Shown piece by piece: positions 18,178 through 24,492 of a stretch of 64,000 nucleotides of DNA (positions are counted from its first letter, which is position 1; each line of letters opens with the position of its first letter). The notes under the pieces are model-generated. The model ran no database searches. It saw only the letters and a list, made by a program, of their open reading frames with translations, and was not told where the DNA came from. The stretch comes from an uncultured Clostridia bacterium (GTDB lineage: Bacteria; Bacillota; Clostridia; Christensenellales; Borkfalkiaceae). The stretch is taken from contig CALVWR010000009.1 of NCBI GenBank assembly GCA_944367565.1, forward strand, positions 1-64,000, in the 5' to 3' direction. The position numbers and the translations under genes are program-made.

Positions 18178-19095
18178 TTAATCCTCCTTCGCCCTCGTAA
18201 GCCTGCGGACCAGCAGTACAATGGGAAGCCCTACCACCGTAAAAAACAGGCCGATCGCCGCCGGATAATTATATGAATTGTTAAAATACACTAAATCGTA
18301 GATCCAATAGGAGATCGTACTCGTATTCCAAGCCCCCTGCGTAAACAACAGGACCGGACCGCTCGCACCGAAAATACCGATAAAATCAAAGAGGATCATG
18401 GTGGACAGCGTCGGGGCGATTCCGGGAAGAATAATATGGAATATTTCCGAAGAAATACGGGTGCCGTCAATACGCCCCGCCTCCAGAATTTCCGGTTGCA
18501 GCTGGTTTAAGGCGCCTCCCAATAAGATCATATTTCCGCCGGTTCCAAAAAAAACGTTGTAAAAAAGCAGAGTCGGCATGGCCCACTCATAACTCGCCGT
18601 AAAGGAAACCATTTCTCCCCCGCAGGCAAGGATGAGCGCATTCAAAGGCCCGTTTCCCGCGATAAAATATTTAAAAAATACGACCAGCACCGTTTGCGGC
18701 AGGATAACGGGCAGATAAAACACCACGCGGAACAATTTATACGCCTTTATTTTTTTATATATAAAAATCGACATAAAAATCGAACACGGTAGCGTGATGC
18801 CCAACGAAGAAACGAAAAACAACATTGTGTTTCTTAATGAGATCAAAAAACGCCCGGAGGACAGCGACATATCGCGAAAAAGCGTCCTGAAGTTCTCAAA
18901 CGTCCAAATTACTCCACCGTCGGGCGAATCTATCTGAAAAGCGAGCAGGATCGCATCTAAATTCAAGTAAATATAAAATATACAAAAATGTACGATCGAA
19001 ACGGCCAGCATTGCCATAATAAAAAATCTGTCTTTCCATTTCCGTTCTGTAAATTTTTGTAAAAACGTGTTTTGCTTTGCACTTTCCTGTACCAT
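18178..19095 (-). CDS. carbohydrate ABC transporter permease, MalF type
   Basis: A 305-residue permease, first gene of the large glycan operon. It has a cytoplasmic start, about six membrane segments and the EAA loop LEAGRIDGTRISSEIFHIIL (about 214-233). Its promoter is the AraC-box promoter at 19206-19268, about 110 bases upstream. AGGAAAGAG precedes the ATG. It forms the heterodimeric channel with the MalG-type subunit; the ATPase must be supplied by another locus. Confidence 0.93.
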   Translation of the reverse strand: MVQESAKQNTFLQKFTERKWKDRFFIMAMLAVSIVHFCIFYIYLNLDAILLAFQIDSPDGGVIWTFENFRTLFRDMSLSSGRFLISLRNTMLFFVSSLGITLPCSIFMSIFIYKKIKAYKLFRVVFYLPVILPQTVLVVFFKYFIAGNGPLNALILACGGEMVSFTASYEWAMPTLLFYNVFFGTGGNMILLGGALNQLQPEILEAGRIDGTRISSEIFHIILPGIAPTLSTMILFDFIGIFGASGPVLLFTQGAWNTSTISYWIYDLVYFNNSYNYPAAIGLFFTVVGLPIVLLVRRLTRAKED

Positions 19096-19205
19096 ACTTT
19101 TCTCTTTCCTCTCAGAATCGTTTTTCTTTCAGAAACAAAACCGATGTTCCGAATACAGCGGAAAATTTTTACCGTTCCCGAGCCGGATTTTTCCTTGCTA
19201 TAGAA

Positions 19206-19268
19206 ATTATATAATATGTATTTTTCCATTGCATTATCAATTTTGCATACCGCCTTCGTTATTTTGCA
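19206..19268 (-). promoter_or_regulatory. promoter and AraC boxes of the glycan operon
   Basis: On the minus strand the -10 TATAAT lies at 19206-19211. Two TGCAAAAT boxes follow upstream at 19240-19247 and 19261-19268, exactly 21 bp apart, two helical turns as expected for tandem AraC half-sites. The -35 is poor, which fits activation. The same boxes with the same spacing and the same distance to the -10 occur before the sialidase-like gene at 22187. Confidence 0.75.
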
Positions 19269-19314
19269 ATTTTGGGCAAAGCCATAATTTCCCTGTTCTT
19301 TTTTTCAGCAACCG

Positions 19315-19347
19315 TTGACAAATAATGCACATATTGCTATAATGTGC
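19315..19347 (+). promoter_or_regulatory. araC-type gene promoter with overlapping palindrome
   Basis: TTGACA (19315-19320) and TATAAT (19338-19343) are both perfect and separated by 17 bp. The palindrome GCACAT-N9-ATGTGC (19327-19347) overlaps the -10 and would let a repressor block the polymerase. The start point should leave only about 15 bases of leader before the ATG at 19365. Confidence 0.85.
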
Positions 19348-19364
19348 AAAAAAGGAGAGCTCTT

Positions 19365-20267
19365 ATGGCAAAACAGCGTTTTATCAATTTTCATACTCAA
19401 GATATCCTTCCCCCGGCGTTATCCCCCGTAAACGATGTTTTGCCGTTTTTGACCTGTTTCACAAAATCGCAAAACGAACGCGTTCTGAACGAATCTCATG
19501 CGGAAGGACGCTTCCACATCCATTCCTATTTGGAAATTTTCTATTTTGAATCCGGCGAGGGGTTTTTGGAAACGAAAGAGGAAAAAATCCATTTAAAGGC
19601 AGATGATTTTCTTATCATCAATGCAAATCACGTGCACCGACAGTATTCCGACAACCAACAGCCCCTCGTTTATTATTGTTTTGACGTCACGAACCTGAAC
19701 CTGTCCGGATTCGAGCCGAATACCATTTCCGACGATACTTATAAATTAAAATCCTTTTCTTCGCCGAACAATGTCATTTACAAAAAAATAAAACAGCTCC
19801 TGCAAATCATAAAAAAGCAACAAATCAATTGTTTTTTCGAAATACAGGCGCTGGTTTATCAGATTTTGTCGCACGCGCTTTTATTATTTGTAAAAAGGAA
19901 TGACGCAATCGAAAAAGATAATTTTGAAAAACACGTAAAAGATTACATCAATACGCATTTTCAAAATCCTATCACATTGGACACTTTGGAAAATATTTTC
20001 TTTGTTTCAAGAAGTCAGCTTTCTCACCGATTTAAAATCGCTTACGGGATCTCGCCGATCCGGTATCTCATCAACGTAAGATTGGAAAACGCCAAAATAT
20101 TATTGGAAAAAACGGATTACGGCATTACGGAAATTTCTCAGAAAGTAGGATTCGGAAATTCAAATTACTTCAGCGATCAATTCCGGAAATACAGGGGGAT
20201 GTCGCCTACCGAATACAGAAAATATCAGCGGGACGTATTCATCGAAAAGCCGGGCGGAAATACTTAA
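19365..20267 (+). CDS. AraC family transcriptional regulator
   Basis: A 300-residue regulator. The N-terminal half (about 30-120) is a cupin-like ligand domain (GRFHIHSYLEIFYF, then ADDFLIINANHVH). The C-terminal 100 residues carry two AraC-type helix-turn-helix units, including FVSRSQLSHRFK and the family signature around GITEISQKVGFGNSNYFSDQFRKY (residues split here by region about 255-285). It is transcribed away from the transporter operon and lies between that operon and the nanA-sialidase operon, both with matching tandem boxes, so it is the obvious local regulator. AAAGGAG precedes the ATG at 19365. Its ligand is unknown; a sialic-acid or amino-sugar product is likely. Confidence 0.92.
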   Translation: MAKQRFINFHTQDILPPALSPVNDVLPFLTCFTKSQNERVLNESHAEGRFHIHSYLEIFYFESGEGFLETKEEKIHLKADDFLIINANHVHRQYSDNQQPLVYYCFDVTNLNLSGFEPNTISDDTYKLKSFSSPNNVIYKKIKQLLQIIKKQQINCFFEIQALVYQILSHALLLFVKRNDAIEKDNFEKHVKDYINTHFQNPITLDTLENIFFVSRSQLSHRFKIAYGISPIRYLINVRLENAKILLEKTDYGITEISQKVGFGNSNYFSDQFRKYRGMSPTEYRKYQRDVFIEKPGGNT

Positions 20268-21133
20268 AGATATGTTTTGATCGTATCGTAAAGCATATCT
20301 TTTTCCTTTTGTTCAAGCGTCCTGAACGGTTTTCTGGCATTCCCGAAATCAAAACCCATCTTTTCAAGAATGGCTTTCTCCCCTTGCATTACGCCCACTT
20401 TACAAAGGGCTTCAATGATCTTGTTCGCATCGCCCTGTAATTTTTGCGCCCGTTTAATATCGCTTTTTAAAAAGCAATCCTGAATGGCAATAAATTTATC
20501 CGCCATAAAATTAAAGGTAGAGCCGATCGCGCCGTCCGCGCCCATTGCAAGTCCCGCCAAAAACGTTTCGTCATAACCGTTCATAACCAGTTTTTCGGGA
20601 AAGGCCGCTTTATATCGGGACAGGGCGAAATAATCCGTAGAAGTATGTTTGATCCCCGCAAACCTTTCGTCATTCAAAAATTCCGAAACGTTCTCGACTG
20701 TGAGATTCACCCCCGAAAAGACGGGAAAGTTATAAATCAGCATGGGCAGTCCGATATGATCCACCATCTCGAAATAATAGCCTTTTATTTCTTCAAAAGT
20801 AAATTTATAATAAAACGGGGCGATCGAGGAGATCATGTCGTATCCGAGCCGTTCGGCATATTTCCCTAATTCCAGCGCATGCTTTGCGGCAATACAGCCG
20901 ATATGCGCGATCAATACGCACCGCCCCGCCGCTTTTTCCGCCACAATGCGTAAAATTTCTTTTCGTTCTTCCAAAGACAGCAAAAATGCTTCGGCGGTGC
21001 TGCCTCCCACATAAAAACCTTTTACGCCTTTTTTTAAGTTGAATTCTACAAGCTCTTCCAAAACACTTTTATGTACGCAATCCTTTTTATCAAACGGCGT
21101 AAGTAATGCCGGATATATTCCGCCAAAATTCAT
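20264..21133 (-). CDS. nanA: N-acetylneuraminate lyase-like aldolase
   Basis: A 289-residue protein of the DHDPS/NAL superfamily, a class I aldolase barrel. The Schiff-base lysine is K162 in GIKHTS and the catalytic tyrosine Y134 in IYNFP. The carboxylate-binding motif GGST (43-46), FSGVNLT, and NGYDETFLAGLAMGADGAIG match the lyase branch that splits N-acetylneuraminate into ManNAc and pyruvate. One residue is unusual: GGSTAEAF has Ala where the family normally has Gly. The sialidase-like gene lies 25 bases upstream in the same operon. No nanE or nanK is seen in the window. Its stop overlaps the convergent AraC gene end by four bases. Confidence 0.85.
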   Translation of the reverse strand: MNFGGIYPALLTPFDKKDCVHKSVLEELVEFNLKKGVKGFYVGGSTAEAFLLSLEERKEILRIVAEKAAGRCVLIAHIGCIAAKHALELGKYAERLGYDMISSIAPFYYKFTFEEIKGYYFEMVDHIGLPMLIYNFPVFSGVNLTVENVSEFLNDERFAGIKHTSTDYFALSRYKAAFPEKLVMNGYDETFLAGLAMGADGAIGSTFNFMADKFIAIQDCFLKSDIKRAQKLQGDANKIIEALCKVGVMQGEKAILEKMGFDFGNARKPFRTLEQKEKDMLYDTIKTYL

Positions 21134-21158
21134 TCGATTATCTCCTCTATGCTGAAAC

Positions 21159-22187
21159 TCAAATATTTTTTTTCATAAAATCGATGTCCGTTACGGCAAG
21201 AAACACCTCTCTTCCGAAATCGTCTTCATAGATTATATATATCTTTTCTTCTTTCGGATCAAAGGCAATATCCGCATATCCGCCGCGGTTTTCATCGATC
21301 ACGAGCCGAAAATCCCAGTTTTTCGTATCGTCGGCCGAAGCCTTTAAAACTAAATTTTTCCGTTCGTCTTTATTTTCGCAATTTATAAAAAATATTGTAT
21401 GCGGAAAACCGGGACGATCGCAAACAGCAAGCGAACCGAAACATCGCGGATCTGCCAATCGCTTATCCAAAGCGGCGACCGACCACCCTTCGTATCCGTT
21501 TTTACCGACCGACGAAGCGCGGTATGCGGTTTCGCAGCGGATATTCAAATAGATCCTCCCGTCGGATAAAACGCTTGCGGCCGTTTCGTTCGGGCAAACG
21601 ACGTCGTTTCCGCACGGTATGCGCTCCCCCAAAAACCAGGTCTTCCCGTTATTTTTGCTGCACAATGTTGCAATTACGGAAGGCATATGTGCTTTGAGCG
21701 GAACGTTTTCCGAACGGAGCACCATCCAACACGGAATGATGAGCGTTCCGTCTTTTGTCACGACCCCGTGTCCCGGGCCGAGAGCGAAAGCATTTCTCGA
21801 CTCCGGTGATGTCGAGGCGCTGATATCTTCCGCCGCGCTCCAGGTGATGCCGTCGTCGTCGCTGAAACGGTGATACACCCCGCCCCCTCCGACTCCGTAT
21901 TCCACGCAGTACAAAAAATGGATCCGCCCCGTCTGGTCCTGCACCATGACCGGATTATTTACGGTAGGATTCTCCTGCGTGCCGCAGGCTAAATAAACAG
22001 GCTCTCCAAAAGCGCTTTCGCTTTTTTCCGAACGCCGCATGAGAATATTTATCAGCGCCCAATCGCTCCCGGACGTTCTGGCTTCCGCATAAATGATCAA
22101 CGTGCCCTTTTGCGTCAAAATCATTCCCGGAATACGAAAATGAGTATATTTATCCGTATATTTCCAAATTTGATAATAATCGATCAT
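21159..22187 (-). CDS. sialidase-like (GH33-type) protein without signal peptide
   Basis: A 342-residue six-bladed propeller protein. It has the FRIP motif (17-20) with the first triad arginine R18, two Asp boxes (SDDDGITW at 109-116 and SKNNGKTW at 177-184), the catalytic-pair glutamate in CPNE (about 201) and a second arginine in LNIRCE (about 217). A GGYADIAFD segment near 300 fits the last blade. There is no signal peptide or anchor, so it should act in the cytoplasm on imported sialo-oligosaccharides; lyase or esterase relatives are possible. It heads the operon with the NanA-like gene. The Shine-Dalgarno site is weak. Confidence 0.78.
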   Translation of the reverse strand: MIDYYQIWKYTDKYTHFRIPGMILTQKGTLIIYAEARTSGSDWALINILMRRSEKSESAFGEPVYLACGTQENPTVNNPVMVQDQTGRIHFLYCVEYGVGGGGVYHRFSDDDGITWSAAEDISASTSPESRNAFALGPGHGVVTKDGTLIIPCWMVLRSENVPLKAHMPSVIATLCSKNNGKTWFLGERIPCGNDVVCPNETAASVLSDGRIYLNIRCETAYRASSVGKNGYEGWSVAALDKRLADPRCFGSLAVCDRPGFPHTIFFINCENKDERKNLVLKASADDTKNWDFRLVIDENRGGYADIAFDPKEEKIYIIYEDDFGREVFLAVTDIDFMKKNI

Positions 22188-22215
22188 TTTTTACAGAGGT
22201 CTCGTTTTTATTTTA

Positions 22216-22278
22216 ATTGTACACTATTTTAACGGACCATGCAATATCTATTTTGCAAATCCTCTTTGTTATTCTGCT
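22216..22278 (-). promoter_or_regulatory. promoter and AraC boxes of the sialidase-nanA operon
   Basis: On the minus strand TTGCAT (22239-22244) and TACAAT (22216-22221) are 17 bp apart. The boxes TGCAAAAT (22250-22257) and AGCAGAAT (22271-22278) lie just upstream, 21 bp apart. Distances from box to -10 are identical to those at 19206-19268, and the spacer between boxes is also conserved (CC, TTGTTATT on the plus strand). Confidence 0.72.
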
Positions 22279-22597
22279 AAAATTGCCGATACGCAATTTG
22301 AAACATGTTTTAACTCAACGACATGAAAACACTATAAAAATCGTGAAAGGCTGTCTTTAATCGTTTAATTTCATTTTCAGCAACCAAAACTTGCAGTTAA
22401 AAGTTTTCGTTCGTAAAACAATTTCAGCGTTTCTAATTGTTGTTTACATTTTTTATTTTTCTCCATGGCTTTCTTATCGCTAATATGAATGAGTAAAGTG
22501 GAAAAACAAAAACATTTGAAAGATTTATTTTGATTTTTTTAATTTTTGCAAAAAGTCGTCAATGAAATACTAAGGTTTTCGACCTTTTTGGCACTTT

Positions 22598-22659
22598 GGC
22601 GTGTGCTTGTCTTGAACAAGTGCGGCTCGGCTACGCCTCGCCGCAGACAAGCACACGCC
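22598..22659. repeat. 15-bp inverted repeat with inner hairpin
   Basis: Arms GGCGTGTGCTTGTCT (22598-22612) and its exact complement (22645-22659) enclose a second GC-rich hairpin made from GCGGC...GCCGC (about 22622-22644). There is no T tract, so it is not an obvious terminator. A structured RNA or DNA element end is possible. Confidence 0.7.
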
Positions 22660-22692
22660 CTATGAAATGCAGCTAATAAACACAAAGAAAAA

Positions 22693-22759
22693 GGCGCGGG
22701 AGGGCGCGGAAACGCCCGCTGACCCGCTTTGGCGTTTTCCGCGCTTTCTCTCCCGCGCC
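22693..22759. repeat. large imperfect inverted repeat
   Basis: GGCGCGGGAG and GCGCGGAAACGCC in the left arm (22693-22716) pair with GGCGTTTTCCGCGC and CTCCCGCGCC in the right arm (22731-22759). About 22 of 24 bases pair with a small bulge. It follows the hairpin at 22598 by about 35 bases. Confidence 0.65.
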
Positions 22760-22893
22760 GCTTTATGTGCTTTATTTTTTTCGTTGCTTTTTTGGAGCGT
22801 GTTTTCTTTTCCCGCTGCCCCGCAGGTTTACGTGCGGGACAGTTATTCCCGAAAGTTCACTTTTTCTTCGGCCATTTTCAAACTCTTTGCAAA

Positions 22894-22952
22894 AAAATAT
22901 CAGTAAAAACCTAAGGATTTCGCCTCTTTTGACGACAGGAAATGACTTTTTC
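22894..22952. repeat. element-end motif, copy 1
   Basis: Shares with 24093-24154 the order AATAT, CAGT, AAAACCT, a variable hexamer, TTTTGACGACAGGA, then TGACTTTTTC or CGACTTTTTC. On the minus strand the motif forms the last codons of the small gene in copy 2 (...CRQNN). Confidence 0.65.
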
Positions 22953-23129
22953 ACTTTTCTCAATAGCAAGATTTGCCGCTGGTTCTTGTATTCTTTCGGG
23001 TTTCCCGTTTTTCTCCGCACATATATTATACCACATCTTTTTAAATCCCGTCCGTACCTTTACCGATACTTTTCCGTCACAAAGGTGTACTGAACCGCTA
23101 CTATGGCGCACTGTTTCTTTTCCCCTCAT
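22911..23129 (-). pseudogene. decayed copy of the 57-residue element gene
   Basis: The minus strand from 23099 to 22911 matches the promoter, start region and tail of the intact module at 24122-24393. The translated remnant retains AEKNGKPERIQE and EKVISCRQ, against AEVNGEPRIEN and EKVASCRQ in the intact copy, but the internal segment (about 25 codons) is gone and the frame runs upstream through the old promoter. A 72-codon open frame exists with GGAGGG before its ATG, but it reads through the promoter-like repeat, so I treat it as a deletion relic. Confidence 0.5.
23021..23099. repeat. module promoter repeat, copy 1
   Basis: Matches 24312-24393: ATTATAC, then a variable stretch, then ATCCCGTCCGTACCTTTACCG, CTTTTCCGTCA and GTACTGAACCG-like ends (segments given separately). 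On the minus strand it contains TATAAT at 23025-23030. Confidence 0.65.
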
Positions 23130-23177
23130 TCCCTCCTCGATTTGCTTTTTCGGCAGGCTATGGTAGCATAGTTCCTC

Positions 23178-23319
23178 GCGGACGTCAACGGCCGCAAAAT
23201 CTCCGCAGATTTCACTTCTAACACTCCGTTTTGTTTCAACAAGGCAAGGTTTGCCTTGTTTTCTTTTTGCCTTTTATGCCTTACAGCGGAGATTTTGTCT
23301 TTGTCCCGTTGACTTCCGC
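23178..23319 (+). promoter_or_regulatory. structured leader with terminator before the sigma-like gene
   Basis: Outer arms GCGGACGTCAACGG (23178-23191) and CCGTTGACTTCCGC (23306-23319) pair at 13 of 14 positions. Inner arms CAAAATCTCCGC (23195-23206) and GCGGAGATTTTG (23286-23297) pair perfectly. They enclose a 10-bp terminator-like hairpin AACAAGGCAA/TTGCCTTGTT (23238-23260) followed by TTCTTTTT. The large structure could compete with or mask the terminator, as in an attenuator. Confidence 0.55.
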
Positions 23320-23405
23320 AGGCTTGCTATTCAAAATACTGATTTCTACCGTCCTATGCTCCTTCGCCTCTTGCCCGAAAAAGGCAAATTTCTTTCGGAG
23401 GTGTC

Positions 23406-24068
23406 ATGATGGAATTGTTGGTTACTAAGTTTTCCGACGGCAGGTACAAAAACGAACGGGAGTTGTTCGCTGAGGTAATCTCTTCAGACAATGTAAAACT
23501 CATGGGCGAGATGATCGCCCTCCAGGCGTTCCGCAATGTCAAGAAGTATGATCTCGAAGTAGCGGATAAACTGTATATAGGGCTTATTAAAGACTTGCAT
23601 CATATGAACGAGCTCAGATATACCGTTTCCGACGGGTATGACTACGCGCAGACAGCTATCTGCTTTCTCTGCCGGTTTATGGGAAGAACGGTTGACGAAA
23701 TCTACGGTAAAGACAGGAAAGGAAAAGACATCACCATTAAGACCGCTTGTTTCAGGGAAGTAGATCTGCATCTCATGCGTTACAGGAGGAAAGCCCAAAA
23801 GACGGAGCATATAGACTTTGAAGATTACAAAGCATTGCCTGCAGATCCGGCGGACTGTTTCGAGAAAGAAGAAGAGAACCATGAAAAAGCGGACGAGCTC
23901 GTCAAGGCTCTTAACCTGTCCGAACTTGAACTTGCTATCTTAGAATGTTACGTCAACGGTATGGTGCAATCCGAAGTCTGTGCAACGCTCGGAATCGGCA
24001 GGGGCTGTATCCACCACAGGAAAGCTTCCATCCGCAAAAGATACAGGAATTATTTCGGGGAGATCTGA
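23406..24068 (+). CDS. sigma-70-like regulator of a mobile element
   Basis: A 220-residue protein. The C-terminal part (about 160-215) is a sigma region 4-like helix-turn-helix: NLSELELAILECYVNGM, then QSEVCATLGIGRGCIHHRKASIRKRY. The middle (DGYDYAQTAICFLCRFMGR, then TIKTACFREVDLHLMRY) matches a sigma-like family found on Clostridia conjugative and recombinase-borne elements. It would direct or modulate transcription of element genes. GGAGG lies six bases before the ATG; a second ATG follows at once. Its upstream leader is highly structured, and the recombinase gene follows 425 bases downstream. Confidence 0.75.
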   Translation: MMELLVTKFSDGRYKNERELFAEVISSDNVKLMGEMIALQAFRNVKKYDLEVADKLYIGLIKDLHHMNELRYTVSDGYDYAQTAICFLCRFMGRTVDEIYGKDRKGKDITIKTACFREVDLHLMRYRRKAQKTEHIDFEDYKALPADPADCFEKEEENHEKADELVKALNLSELELAILECYVNGMVQSEVCATLGIGRGCIHHRKASIRKRYRNYFGEI

Positions 24069-24092
24069 TCTTCCCGAAGTAAATACCTCTGC

Positions 24093-24154
24093 AAAATATA
24101 TTCAGTTAAAACCTGACGATTTCAGTTGTTTTGACGACAGGATGCGACTTTTTC
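24093..24154. repeat. element-end motif, copy 2
   Basis: Second copy of the motif at 22894-22952; the shared core is TTTTGACGACAGGA. It includes the stop region of the small gene at 24122. Confidence 0.65.
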
Positions 24155-24295
24155 CTCTGCCGTTTCGTCTTGACGCGCGTCCTTTATCATTTCGAGTAAA
24201 GAGCAAAGAAAGATGTTCCTGACATCTTTCTCCATGTTTTCTATTCTCGGCTCGCCGTTTACTTCTGCCGTCAGTTTTAACTTTGCTTGCTTCAT
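24122..24295 (-). CDS. 57-residue element-borne protein, function unknown
   Basis: A small protein starting MKQAKLKLTAEVNGEPRIEN, with a helical middle (FLCSLLEMIKDARQDE) and the tail EEKVASCRQNN. CGGAGGAAAG lies right before its ATG, and a TATAAT on the minus strand (24316-24321) supplies a promoter. It faces away from the recombinase gene, so it is the divergent partner of that gene. A second, broken copy sits at 22911-23099. No family or function is recognised; a DNA-binding or directionality role is only a guess from position. Confidence 0.6.
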   Translation of the reverse strand: MKQAKLKLTAEVNGEPRIENMEKDVRNIFLCSLLEMIKDARQDETAEEKVASCRQNN

Positions 24296-24311
24296 CGTCT
24301 TTCCTCCGTAC

Positions 24312-24393
24312 ACCCATTATACAACGAGGAAAGAAAAATCCGTCCGCACCTTTACCGACACTTTTTCGTCATAAAAGGTACAGTAAACCGTCA
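24312..24393. repeat. module promoter repeat, copy 2
   Basis: Intact counterpart of 23021-23099, carrying the minus-strand promoter of the 57-residue gene (-10 at 24316-24321; a weak GACGGA-like -35 near 24339). Confidence 0.65.
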
Positions 24394-24430
24394 CTGAACA
24401 GATACTTAAAAATTTTGAAGAAATTTTTCT

Positions 24431-24453
24431 AATACGACATTACCTGTCGTATT
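24431..24453 (+). promoter_or_regulatory. inverted-repeat operator before the recombinase
   Basis: AATACGACA (24431-24439) and TGTCGTATT (24445-24453) form a perfect 9-bp dyad with a five-base centre. It lies directly upstream of a TACAAT-type -10 (24461-24466) for the recombinase gene, so a repressor bound here would cover the promoter. Confidence 0.65.
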
Positions 24454-24492
24454 CAACCTTTACAATACAGAAAACAACAGGAGGAACTCAAT

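Larger units (their letters stand above)
22279..23177. other. gene-poor stretch with hairpins and decayed element ends
   Basis: No convincing gene. It holds an AT-rich segment (22279-22560) with no recognised content, a degenerate copy of an element-end motif near 22571 (CTAAGGTTTTCG), two large hairpins (22598-22659 and 22693-22759), and a second element-end motif at 22894-22952 followed by the decayed small-gene module up to 23129. GC content jumps within the hairpins. It is best read as the left part of the mobile element. Confidence 0.55.

Noticed and set aside
22767-23093. Plus-strand open frames of about 80-108 codons in the gap before the sigma-like gene
   Set aside because: No ribosome-binding sites, phenylalanine-rich content from T runs, and overlap with inverted repeats.
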